Assembly: GCF_900099805.1 (NCBI RefSeq) | Contig: NZ_FNDR01000018.1 | Location: 1-64,000 of the forward strand | Reading direction: 5' to 3' | Length of the DNA stretch: 64,000 nucleotides | From: Variovorax sp. OV700 | Lineage (GTDB): Bacteria; Pseudomonadota; Gammaproteobacteria; Burkholderiales; Burkholderiaceae_C | Part shown: positions 9,140-16,841 of the stretch, piece after piece | How the letters are laid out: every line of letters starts with the position of its first letter | Position numbering within the stretch: the stretch's first letter is position 1 | Made by a program: the position numbers and the translations under genes | The notes under the pieces: model-generated | The model's input: the letters and a program-made list of their open reading frames with translations, nothing else | The model's database searches: none | Told to the model about the DNA's origin: nothing

Positions 9140-9820
9140 CTAGAACCGATACATCGGCTCAGCTTTAGGGCAGCGATTCATCATCCAATCTGTCGGTTCA
9201 GCGGTCGTGAACGACATCGAGTGTTCGGATGCCGTCGGGTCCTTTGCCGCTACATATAGACCTAAGACCACCGCATATGCGCATGCGCCCCAGTCCTGGA
9301 GTTTGTTCTCGCAGAAATTCTCTGCCTTTTTCGATCCCGGAGGTCCCGGAACGATCAGCACCTTTAAGCAATATCGTGCGTGATGCCTCACCGAATTCAG
9401 CGGGGAGGTGATGTTGTGATGAGTCTCGTCCCGATCAAGAAAAAGCTCGCGACGCAGCCTTGTGGCTGCACCCAGACCTTCGCTTTGGCGCTCAGTGTCT
9501 TTCAGTACCCGAAGGTTCTTCGTTAAATTCTTCGACCCTTTCGCTAGCTCTTCTTGCAGGTCTGATAGGGCCGCGATCTCGTCCCAGACTACCTTCTCGT
9601 ACTGAGCGACGAGCGCTTCGCGATCCCGCCGGTCCTGCGTCTTACGAATTTCGTAGCTGATCCACAGACCGAGTCCGCCGATGGTGAGTGGCACGAGCAA
9701 GCTCGTGAAGATCTTCGCTACTTCAAGGGAGTTCCAAACACCTTTCCTCGCCTCTGGCGTGCGCTTGCGATTCTTACGAAGCGTTTGGGTTCGCGGTGGC
9801 CTGGATGTTAATGGTGCCAT
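9140..9820 (-). CDS. Single-pass membrane protein of unknown function
   Basis: I do not recognise this 226-residue protein. A basic N-terminus (about 1-28, rich in Arg, Lys, Pro and Thr) precedes one hydrophobic segment at roughly 34-56. The remainder is polar and charged, with a probable coiled or helical stretch near 70-125 (many Glu, Lys, Arg, Leu). It therefore looks like a membrane-anchored soluble domain. It lies 172 bases upstream of the CHAT-SIR2 gene on the same strand. It could share regulation with that operon or be an independent passenger of the island; the gap is large enough for a separate promoter. Codon use and the long open frame support it being real. Confidence 0.6.
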   Translation of the reverse strand: MAPLTSRPPRTQTLRKNRKRTPEARKGVWNSLEVAKIFTSLLVPLTIGGLGLWISYEIRKTQDRRDREALVAQYEKVVWDEIAALSDLQEELAKGSKNLTKNLRVLKDTERQSEGLGAATRLRRELFLDRDETHHNITSPLNSVRHHARYCLKVLIVPGPPGSKKAENFCENKLQDWGACAYAVVLGLYVAAKDPTASEHSMSFTTAEPTDWMMNRCPKAEPMYRF

Positions 9821-9872
9821 GCCTACCTTTCCTCTTGAAGATGGAGTAGCGCAGGTTTAGCTTGGAGGATTT

Positions 9873-10151
9873 TTAGATCCACCGGGGAGATGACTGCAAA
9901 CTTGCCACCCCAACCAGCAGCGCGCCAAAAGGCAGAACGAACCAAAGGTTTGCTAAGGGCGCGCCGGGACCTTGTTTCCGAGAAAGGTTCTTGGCTTCAA
10001 TCAAGGCTGTGGTGCCGATGCCGGCGAAGAAAAGGCCAAAACCCAACGACATCAGGGCGGCTTGATACTTGCCACTCTGTGCCATGGCGACGGTAGGCGC
10101 CGCGAAGAACACCATAGCCGCTACAACAAGCAACCTAGTTAACCAGCTCAC
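9873..10151 (-). CDS. Small membrane protein with signal peptide-like N-terminus
   Basis: A 92-residue hydrophobic protein. The N-terminus looks like a signal peptide ending Val-Ala-Met-Ala-Gln (about residue 25). Two further hydrophobic segments follow at about 33-52 and 67-86, the second rich in Phe, Leu, Gly and Ala. No family is recognised. It is on the same strand as its neighbours, 52 bases from the membrane protein at 9140-9820 and directly beside the Rhs remnant. It may encode an envelope or immunity-type protein, but that is only a guess from size and position. Confidence 0.5.
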   Translation of the reverse strand: MSWLTRLLVVAAMVFFAAPTVAMAQSGKYQAALMSLGFGLFFAGIGTTALIEAKNLSRKQGPGAPLANLWFVLPFGALLVGVASLQSSPRWI

Positions 10152-10159
10152 TTAGTCTC

Positions 10160-10460
10160 CTACGGGGCCTTCGGCGTTCCGAAACGCCACGGCCGCGTCG
10201 GCATCGGCCCATTCGCCGTCGGCAGGTAGACGTAGCCGGCCTGACCCGCACTGTTCGCGCCGCCGCTGCCGGCCTCCGAGATCAACGTGCCGTTCTCGTC
10301 GTAGACGTACGCATAGCCCAACTGCTCGGCCGTAGGGTTCCACAGCTTTGTGAAGAACGCGATCACGCTCTGCATGACGCCCGGGCTGGCCCGGCGGGTA
10401 CAGCGGCTCGGTCTTGAACACGAGCTGGCCCAGTGCGTTGTGCGCGTAGCGTGTGGTTGG
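10160..10460 (-). pseudogene. Rhs/YD-repeat protein remnant with frameshift
   Basis: Two overlapping reading frames together spell a typical Rhs core-terminal pattern. One frame (about 10457 to 10385) reads like Thr-Thr-Arg-Tyr-Ala-His-Asn-Ala-Leu-Gly-Gln-Leu-Val. The other (about 10385 to 10160) reads like Tyr-Val-Tyr-Asp-Glu-Asn-Gly-Thr-Leu-Ile and ends Tyr-Leu-Pro-Thr-Ala-Asn-Gly-Pro-Met-Pro. A one-base frameshift near 10380 separates them. Intact Rhs proteins are over 1000 residues with a variable toxic tip, so this is a 100-residue fragment without a core or a tip. It shows that the island has carried or recombined with polymorphic toxin loci. Confidence 0.65.
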
Positions 10461-11354
10461 ACTCACGTCAGTGGCTTGCTTGGATAGTGGCATGAGCGGT
10501 TGCCGCGAGAAAAACATGCCCGACCAATATTGCAGCCAAATGGCGGCCAACGAGCTTGGCCGGGGCATGGCAAGTCCGTGCCAAGCGAGCCTCGAGCCCG
10601 TGCGTTAAAGATTTCATTTTTTTCCCTCACAGTGCCGGCCAACGGTCTTGGTTGATGCTCTGCTTTTCAGCGATTAGCCTTCGCTGTGCCGTTCCTCAAC
10701 GACGACAAGCGGCAGTCTCGGAGAAACCAGATTGCCTGCGCAATCCCCTATTTGGGGGAGATGAGTTGGCGGGGGCCGAGGAATGCGGCGGGGGCGGAGT
10801 ACCTGCCGACTCGGGAAACCTCAAAAGCTACAACCAGTCGAGGAGCTTCAGCGAGAGTGCGCAAACAAATGCGCAGATTTCAGCAGCCTCGGCTATCGTG
10901 AGCTGACCTTTACTTGTACGGAATCACAATGTTTTGATCTTTGGCTTCTCCTGCCGTTTCGTTGGAAGCTCGCCTTTTGTGCCATTACAACAGCCGTTTT
11001 CGGCTCCTGCCTAAGTCCGACATCTATTGCGTTGGGACTCGTCTTTGATCAGGATCAGCGGGGACATTGCGATAGGCAGTGGCAGAAGGATATTTCCCCC
11101 GCCGTTGCAACAGGGAAGAGTTCTGCGATGGATGAGGTCGACAGGGCTCGTTCCAAGTGCTCCCAGGAGGTCGATTCAAGCCTGATCGGTGAGGCAAAGG
11201 CCTTGCTGGCCGGGCGCTCTCTGATTGCCTCGAAAGATGACCATGGAGCAGAGGGCAACGCTCGTTGACAGAACTCCTTGGCGCGATGGCTGAGAACGGT
11301 CGTCGAACGAGAAAATCTGCGTGGCCTACTCATGCAGGCAGCACTTGCCTGCAC
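10461..11354. other. Gene-poor stretch between Rhs remnant and integrase
   Basis: No recognisable gene. The best open frame is 10783-11268 on the plus strand (161 codons). It contains a hydrophobic run in its middle and a polar Cys- and Asp-containing C-terminus, but has no clear ribosome binding site or family resemblance. It could be a small membrane protein or chance coding. Base composition is visibly less GC-rich than the chromosomal part to the right, consistent with acquired DNA. Confidence 0.4.
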
Positions 11355-12572
11355 TTATCCTAGAAGGTAGATGGCCCAGTCTTCCATTAGCTGCTTGCGC
11401 TTTTCCACCATGTCACTGCGGGCATACGCACGTACGGTTTGGTCTCCGACGACGTGTGCCAGCGCAAACTCCAACATCTCGTCGGGGTATTGAGTCACTT
11501 CCATGCCCCAGGTGCGGAAGGTGGCGCGGAAGCCATGCATCGTGTACTCCAGACCCATGCGGCGCATGAGCTGGGTGAACACCATGTCGCTGTAGGCTTT
11601 GCCCTTGGGGTTGAGAAACACCAAGCCGTTTGACGTCTGGTGATCTTCGATGCCCTGCAGTTTGCGCGTCTCGAGCAGGACTTCACGAGCGCGCGTTGAC
11701 AGCGGCACCCGGTGCTCGCGACCGGCTTTCATGCGCTCACCCGGCACGGTCCAGGTTGAAAAATTGGCGTCGAATTCAGACCACCGAGCGCCACGAACTT
11801 CCCCGCTGCGGGCCCCTGTGAGCACGATGAATTCGAATGCGAGCTTGACGATAGGCGTGGCAGTGCCGGCTTTGACCTTGGACAGCAAAGCAGCAACTTC
11901 AGCATGCGGGCACGAGGCATGGTGCTCGACTTTCCGTGCGCGATCATTCGCACCTAGCGCCAGCTTCAGTTGCTCCCAGAATTCTTGATCGAGGCCGGTG
12001 CAATAGTCCTTGGCAGCGCCGTAGTTCAGAACGGTGCGAACCCGCTGAAATACGCGGCTTGCCGTTTCTGCCTTCTTCTTCCAAATGGGCAACAGCGCCT
12101 TCTGAATCTCGGCTTTTCCCACTGCGCCAACCGGAAGCTGGCCGCACACCGGGAAGACGTATGTTGTTAAGGTGTTGATCCACTGGTCGCCGTGCTTGGC
12201 GTTCTTCCAGTTGTCCGCGTGGGCCTTGTGGTACTCGCGGGCACATGCCTCGAAGGTCACGCTGGTTTGCGCTGCTTTAACCTCTGCAGCCTTTCGCTGC
12301 ACGAGGACCGCTGAGCGATGGGCAATGGGGTCGATGCCCTGGTTTATTAGCTCCCGTTGCAGCTGCGCCAGCTCCCGTGCGCGTGCCAATCCCACGTCAT
12401 ACACGGAGCCCAGCCCCATCTCTCGCGATTTGCCGTTTAGGCTGTACCGCAGCAACCATGACCGGCCGCCCTTGGGTGCTATCTGAAGGTACAGGCCACG
12501 GCCGTCGAGGTAGTAGCCAGGCGGTTTGTTTTTGCTTTTTACGGCGGCGTCGGTCAGCAGGTTGTGGCGCAT
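11355..12572 (-). CDS. P4-type tyrosine integrase of the island
   Basis: A 405-residue site-specific recombinase. The N-terminus carries the DUF4102-like arm-binding domain (about 1-95, with Leu-Tyr-Leu-Gln-Ile and Arg-Ser-Trp-Leu-Leu-Arg-Tyr). A core-binding SAM-like domain spans about 105-200. The catalytic domain has the expected residues: Arg255 in Thr-Gly-Ala-Arg-Ser-Gly-Glu, His346 and Arg349 in Met-His-Gly-Phe-Arg, His373, and nucleophile Tyr383. All are intact, so the enzyme may be active. Integrases of this class insert islands into tRNA or other conserved genes and usually sit at one end. Here island-type genes lie to the left and ordinary chromosome to the right, so the attachment junction should be in the bases just right of 12572. 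I see no excisionase next to it. Confidence 0.92.
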   Translation of the reverse strand: MRHNLLTDAAVKSKNKPPGYYLDGRGLYLQIAPKGGRSWLLRYSLNGKSREMGLGSVYDVGLARARELAQLQRELINQGIDPIAHRSAVLVQRKAAEVKAAQTSVTFEACAREYHKAHADNWKNAKHGDQWINTLTTYVFPVCGQLPVGAVGKAEIQKALLPIWKKKAETASRVFQRVRTVLNYGAAKDYCTGLDQEFWEQLKLALGANDRARKVEHHASCPHAEVAALLSKVKAGTATPIVKLAFEFIVLTGARSGEVRGARWSEFDANFSTWTVPGERMKAGREHRVPLSTRAREVLLETRKLQGIEDHQTSNGLVFLNPKGKAYSDMVFTQLMRRMGLEYTMHGFRATFRTWGMEVTQYPDEMLEFALAHVVGDQTVRAYARSDMVEKRKQLMEDWAIYLLG

Positions 12573-12837
12573 ACAAAAGTGGTATAGCCAAAATCCGCAT
12601 CCGAACTGGCTGTACCCCCAATCTTACCCCCTTTTTATACTGCGCTACCCTGGTTTTTGCTGCATTTTGCTGCACAACAGCTATCAGCTAAGTGGCTGTT
12701 TTTAAACAGTTTTTGTACCTTGTTGATTGCCCTTGCACAGCCCTGCAGTTAGAATGCGGGGGCCACACTCTCCGCCAAATCCGCCACTTCGCGCAACAGC
12801 CCATCGAAGCCGAAGCGCCGCCGCCCACTGCGCACCA
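12573..12837. other. Putative island right junction (att region), no tRNA recognised
   Basis: These 265 non-coding bases separate the integrase from a chromosomal-looking gene. They hold the integrase promoter region and, by inference, the attachment site. A short imperfect hairpin (about 12751-12771, arms around CCCTGCA and TGCGGGG) is followed by ACTCTCCGCCA, which resembles the acceptor end of a serine tRNA. The rest of a tRNA cannot be folded, so at most a recombined remnant is present. The matching left copy would be outside the window. Confidence 0.3.
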
Positions 12838-13233
12838 CTACTCAAACCGTATCTCAGCCACCGTAGGCGCATTCGGTTCCCGGGTATCGGCATTCGCAAG
12901 GGCGCCGTCCTTTTCGTTGCGGAACCAGTAGCGGCAGCCGGTTCGCGTAATCATCGTCACGCACATGGAGCCGTCGGGGTTGAAGAACCACTTGCCAGAG
13001 GCCTTGCCAGGCCCGCTTCGATTGGCAAAGTCGACGCGGCCGTCCGAATAGAACTGCCAGCGCGAGACCATGCCGGTCGAAAGATTGCTTGAAACGATGG
13101 GCTTGCCGATCAAGGTGGTCTCGATCTCGGCTTTGCTCAAAAACACGCGGTCATGGATTGGTGCGTGCTCTTCGGAGATGGCGGGCACGGCGGCAACGCA
13201 AAGCAGCGTGCGGATGGCGTAGCGTGTGAACAT
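12838..13233 (-). CDS. Exported protein of unknown function
   Basis: A 131-residue protein with a hydrophobic N-terminus (about 5-20) typical of a signal peptide. The mature part has a Trp-Gln-Phe-Tyr-Ser-Asp-Gly-Arg pattern, a Gly-Lys-Trp-Phe-Phe-Asn-Pro-Asp-Gly pattern and two cysteines that could pair (in Ser-Met-Cys and Thr-Gly-Cys-Arg). These repeating aromatic-Asp-Gly turns recall small periplasmic beta proteins such as the DUF995 group, but I cannot confirm that. It is the first gene right of the island. Confidence 0.6.
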   Translation of the reverse strand: MFTRYAIRTLLCVAAVPAISEEHAPIHDRVFLSKAEIETTLIGKPIVSSNLSTGMVSRWQFYSDGRVDFANRSGPGKASGKWFFNPDGSMCVTMITRTGCRYWFRNEKDGALANADTREPNAPTVAEIRFE

Positions 13234-14184
13234 GACATGCCCCTCTGACGTCGCGTAGTCGGCGGGCGTACAGCCGTGCGCGTGCGTCCAACCGCCTGGT
13301 TGGCCTGTCGGTAACGCCGGATGGCGTTACATGGCATTAACTAAAAAGCGCTACATCTCTGCGCGCTAGATCCGGCCGGTGCACGCGAACGAGGCCTGCT
13401 TCTTCCTGAGCTCCACAGCCACGCCGGGAGGCTGTGGCTCGAGATCGACCCGAGGAAGGCGGCATTCTTTTTCGGCAATGACACGACTTGTGCTCCGATG
13501 GGCCCTCGGTAAGGTGGCCGAAGGGTGTTGTGGGGTGGCTTTCGCAAACTTCTTGGCAAGGTGCCAGCGACTGCGGATGAGCACTATGGATGCAACTGTG
13601 CAGTTGCTTGTATTGCGCTGTGTCGTGCGTACGGCGCTTGTAAACGGCCGCCTCGTGAAGCGCCTTGTGCGGGCGGAAGCGCGACCCCTTCGAGACCGTT
13701 GCGGAATGGCACGCTGGCCGCTTTTTTCTCGGTCTCGGCGTTGCCTAAATCCGTCAGAGTCGCACGGGTTGGTTACTGGATATGTTCGGCTAACCCAGGC
13801 CGCGGCTGCTGCTTCCCGATGCCTCGATTTCCGCGCTCCGGCGCTTTTTGCGGACGCGGCTTGGAGAGCTTGCTGGGCAACCCTGAAACCGGCTGGGTTT
13901 GCCTGCCGGACGAGGCCTTTTGTTGTCAACAGCGATAAATCCGACGCCACTGTAGGAAGTTAGCTCGACCGAATGGTCGGTCAGGATGTGAAGTCCGCAC
14001 ATCTTGTTGCTCACCGAAGCAGTGGTAATTCGGGTTTAGCCGTACCTTCGTATTGCACTGCAGCATGCGGACGCGGCGGCCCTCGAGGCGCCGGCGGCTC
14101 CGTTCGGGCTACAGGCGAGTTCCCTTTCATTCATGGATGTTGCGCCGATTTCCGGCGCACGCCTTTCGCATCAAGAGGTGGGGT
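13234..14184. other. Long intergenic region before the polysaccharide operon
   Basis: About 950 bases without a convincing gene. Long open frames exist on both strands between 13366 and 13963, but they overlap one another, are Arg/Cys-rich and show no domain. Visible structure includes a hairpin with arms CCACAGCC and GGCTGTGG (13413-13420 and 13430-13437, nine-base loop) and a small operator-like dyad at 13966-13979. The region could hold a degraded gene plus the regulatory region of the downstream operon. Confidence 0.5.
13966..13979. promoter_or_regulatory. Operator-like inverted repeat upstream of polysaccharide operon
   Basis: CGACC and GGTCG form a perfect five-base dyad around a four-base spacer, and a second overlapping CCGA/TCGG dyad shares part of it. 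The layout (GACC-gaat-GGTC) resembles operators of TetR-type repressors. It lies about 205 bases before the HlyD-like start. No regulator gene is adjacent, so function is speculative. Confidence 0.25.
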
Positions 14185-15480
14185 ATGCGTGTGTCGAAAC
14201 TGCCTTCATTTGTTTTTCCCCGCGGCGATCGCCGCACTGCCAGCGCGAGGGCCCGTCGGGTTCCGCGCAGCCCTCATCGAGGCCGGCAGGCGGGCGCCTT
14301 CGTTCCCAAGCTGGCGGCCTATGCGCTGCTGGCCTTCGTGCTGTGGCTGATGGTGGCAACACTGGTCCAGCCGCTGTTGTCTTCGCAAGCCACCCGGGCG
14401 GTGCTGCAGGCGCCGGTCGGCCTGATCACGTCGCCGATCAACGGCGTGGTGTCGCAGATGGTGGTGCATGCGCGCGACACGGTGGAGCCCGGCACCGTCG
14501 TGGCCACGGTGCGCAACCCGACGGTGAGTCAGGAGATTCTCACCACGCTGCGCTCGCAGCATCTCGCGCTGCAAAGCCAGTTGGCGCAATTGGGCAACCA
14601 GTTCAAGGCCGACAACCAGGAGATGAGGTCGGTCGGGCAAGAGGCCACGGTTCACCGCGAGGCATCCGTGGCCCAGGCCTGGGAAGGCTGGCAGATTGCG
14701 CAGCGGCAGCGCGACGTGGCGCACAGCATGGTCGAAGAGCAGGAGAACAAGGTCAAGACCAACCAGGCCTTGCTCGAACAGGGCGCGATCAGCGAGCAGG
14801 TGATGAACGCGTCGATGGCGCAGCTGAACACGGCGCGCGCCAATGCGTCGGTGGCGGAGCAGGCCTTTGCCGGGCAGGCCCAGACCGTGGCCAGCGCGGG
14901 GCAGGGTGCGTTCGTGGGCACCGGTGGCAACAGTCTCTTTCAGACGCTCGCAAGCCGGCGCGAGGTGCTGCGCAACAGCGTGGGCCGCGCCCAGCAGGAC
15001 GGCGCCGCCATCCTCCAGCAGCTCAAGCAGGTGATCCAGCTCGAAGACGAGGAACGGCGCCGGGTCGAGAAGCTGTCCTCTTACGAAATCAAGGCCTCGC
15101 AGGCGGGCCAGGTTCACTCGGTGCTCGCACCCGAAGGCGCGTACGTCACAGCGGGTGCCTCACTGGTGCGTGTGACGGACTGCAGCCGGCTCGGCGTGGT
15201 GGCGGTGTTTCCGGCGCGGGTGGCAAAGCGCCTCAGCATCGGCTCGACGCTGGACGTAACCCTGACCGAAAACGGCGCCGCGGTGCCAGCGCGCGTGGAG
15301 CAGTTGCTGCCCGTGGCGTCTGAAGAATTGCAGAGCACCTACAGCGTGCCGTTCCCCTTTGCCGAGCAGGGCTCCATCTACGCGGTGGCGCGCATCGAGG
15401 CCAAGGACGTGTCGTCGGCCGCCGCGGGCAACAACCTGTGCGCGCCCGGCAAGGTGGTATCGGCCACCCTCAAGTCCTGA
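14185..15480 (+). CDS. HlyD-like membrane fusion (periplasmic adaptor) protein
   Basis: This 431-residue protein has a basic N-terminus, one membrane segment (about 44-66) and a lipoyl/barrel-sandwich half-motif (Ser-Pro-Ile-Asn-Gly-Val-Val around 86). A long Gln/Ala-rich coiled-coil region (about 125-300) and a second half of the lipoyl domain plus beta-barrel (Ile-Lys-Ala-Ser-Gln-Ala-Gly-Gln-Val-His) follow. That is the plan of adaptor proteins that bridge an inner-membrane machine to an outer-membrane channel. I chose ATG 14185 because AAGAGGTGGG lies just upstream; the open frame extends further 5' but has Arg-rich out-of-character codons. It is the first gene of an operon with a glycosidase-like protein and a GT2/outer-membrane factor ORF, so the cargo is likely a polysaccharide. 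Alg44 is a functional analogue. Confidence 0.8.
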   Translation: MRVSKLPSFVFPRGDRRTASARARRVPRSPHRGRQAGAFVPKLAAYALLAFVLWLMVATLVQPLLSSQATRAVLQAPVGLITSPINGVVSQMVVHARDTVEPGTVVATVRNPTVSQEILTTLRSQHLALQSQLAQLGNQFKADNQEMRSVGQEATVHREASVAQAWEGWQIAQRQRDVAHSMVEEQENKVKTNQALLEQGAISEQVMNASMAQLNTARANASVAEQAFAGQAQTVASAGQGAFVGTGGNSLFQTLASRREVLRNSVGRAQQDGAAILQQLKQVIQLEDEERRRVEKLSSYEIKASQAGQVHSVLAPEGAYVTAGASLVRVTDCSRLGVVAVFPARVAKRLSIGSTLDVTLTENGAAVPARVEQLLPVASEELQSTYSVPFPFAEQGSIYAVARIEAKDVSSAAAGNNLCAPGKVVSATLKS

Positions 15481-15509
15481 GCGCGGACATAACGGCCTCG
15501 AAAGCAAAC

Positions 15510-16841
15510 ATGCAGCTGTTCCCGTTCTCCCGGACTCTGGCGCATTGCGCCGTGGCATCGGTGGCCTTGGCGCTGCCGATGTCCGCGGCCTTGGCCCAGC
15601 AGCCTCGGCAGCCCGGCAGCGCCGTGCAGAAAGAACTCGCGCGGCAGAGCTGCGAGGGCCTTCGGCGGGCCGTGGCGGAGGACCAGAAGGGCGCCGCTTC
15701 CGGGCCGCTGTTCCTCGCCAGCTACCGGCTCGCCGACCCGAAGCAGGGCACGCCGCTGGAGCCTGCGTTGGTGGGCGCGGCCTTCACGTATGACAACGCA
15801 CTGGCCGGCATCGCCCTGCTGGCATGCGGCGACACCGCATCGGCCAGGCGCATCGGCGACGCCGTGGTGCGTGCGATGGAACGCGACCCGAACACGGCCG
15901 ACGGGCGTGTGCGCAACGCCTATCGCGCGGGTCCGATGACCGAGGACAAAGCCGCGCTGCCGGGGCGGTGGGACACGGCCAAGAACCAGTGGATCGCCGA
16001 CGCCTACCAAGTGAGCACGGCCACGGGCAACGTGGCCTGGGCGGCCTTGCTGCTGCTGAACTTGAATGAGGCCGAACCATCGCCCGCCTATCTGGCAAAT
16101 GCACGCAAGCTGCTCGGCTGGATCGAGCAGCGCACGCGTGCCAAGAACGCGCCCGACGGCTACAACGGCGGCTGGTATGGCTGGGACAACGCACAACGTG
16201 CGCAGACCTGGAAGTCGACCGAGCACAACATCGACATCGCAATGACGGCCGCATGGGCGGCGCGTGCAGCAGGCGGGCAGGCTGACGCGGAGCGCCAGCA
16301 GGCGCGCACCGCGCTCGAGTTCGTGCGCCGCATGTGGAACCCGTCGGAGCAGCGCTTCTACATCGGTACCAAGGAAGACGGCGCCACCATCTCCACCGAG
16401 AGCTCCGGCCTGGATGCGCAGCTCTGGCCGTTGCTCGCCGCGCCCGAAGGCTCATGCGCCTGGACACGCGGGCTAGATTGGGTGGATAGGAACCATCGCT
16501 CCGGCGAGGGCTATGGCTTCTCGCGCAATCCCGACGGCATCTGGACCGAGGGCACCGCGCAGGCCGCTGCAACCCTGGTGGCACGCAAGGGTGCGGCGCC
16601 CGAAGCCTTGTGGCAGCTGCTGGCGTCGCAGCGCGCCGGCAACGGCCTGTACTACGCAACGCCCAGCGCGCGCATTTCCACCGGCCTGGCCATTGGCCCG
16701 GACTCCGCCGGTGCCGATTTCTTCTACTACCGCTGGCCCCACCTCGGCGCCACCGCCTGGATCGCGCTGGCCGCGACGGGCTTCAACCCCTTTACCGGCA
16801 AGACCACTGCCGCAGGAGCTGCTTCACCATGTCCCACCTGA
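15510..16841 (+). CDS. Exported six-hairpin glycosidase-like protein
   Basis: A 443-residue protein with a signal peptide ending near Ala-Leu-Ala-Gln (about residue 30). Repeating helical-hairpin patterns, Gly-Gly-Trp-Tyr-Gly-Trp-Asp near 220 and Thr-Glu-Gly-Thr-Ala-Gln-Ala-Ala near 350, suggest an (alpha/alpha)6-barrel glycosidase or lyase. It is likely periplasmic, where it could trim or edit the nascent polymer as BcsZ or AlgL do in cellulose and alginate systems. The first methionine of the open frame (15438) is rejected because the signal peptide begins at 15510. Its stop overlaps the start of the GT2 gene by 13 bases. Confidence 0.65.
   Translation: MQLFPFSRTLAHCAVASVALALPMSAALAQQPRQPGSAVQKELARQSCEGLRRAVAEDQKGAASGPLFLASYRLADPKQGTPLEPALVGAAFTYDNALAGIALLACGDTASARRIGDAVVRAMERDPNTADGRVRNAYRAGPMTEDKAALPGRWDTAKNQWIADAYQVSTATGNVAWAALLLLNLNEAEPSPAYLANARKLLGWIEQRTRAKNAPDGYNGGWYGWDNAQRAQTWKSTEHNIDIAMTAAWAARAAGGQADAERQQARTALEFVRRMWNPSEQRFYIGTKEDGATISTESSGLDAQLWPLLAAPEGSCAWTRGLDWVDRNHRSGEGYGFSRNPDGIWTEGTAQAAATLVARKGAAPEALWQLLASQRAGNGLYYATPSARISTGLAIGPDSAGADFFYYRWPHLGATAWIALAATGFNPFTGKTTAAGAASPCPT

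Noticed and set aside
12745..12790. Serine tRNA 3' end
   Set aside because: ACTCTCCGCCA looks like an acceptor end, but the T-arm is misplaced by several bases and no anticodon or D arms can be formed upstream.
13366..13963. Protein genes on either strand in the 13.4-13.9 kb gap
   Set aside because: Three overlapping frames compete, all Arg/Cys/Pro-rich with no signal peptide, domain or good ribosome site.
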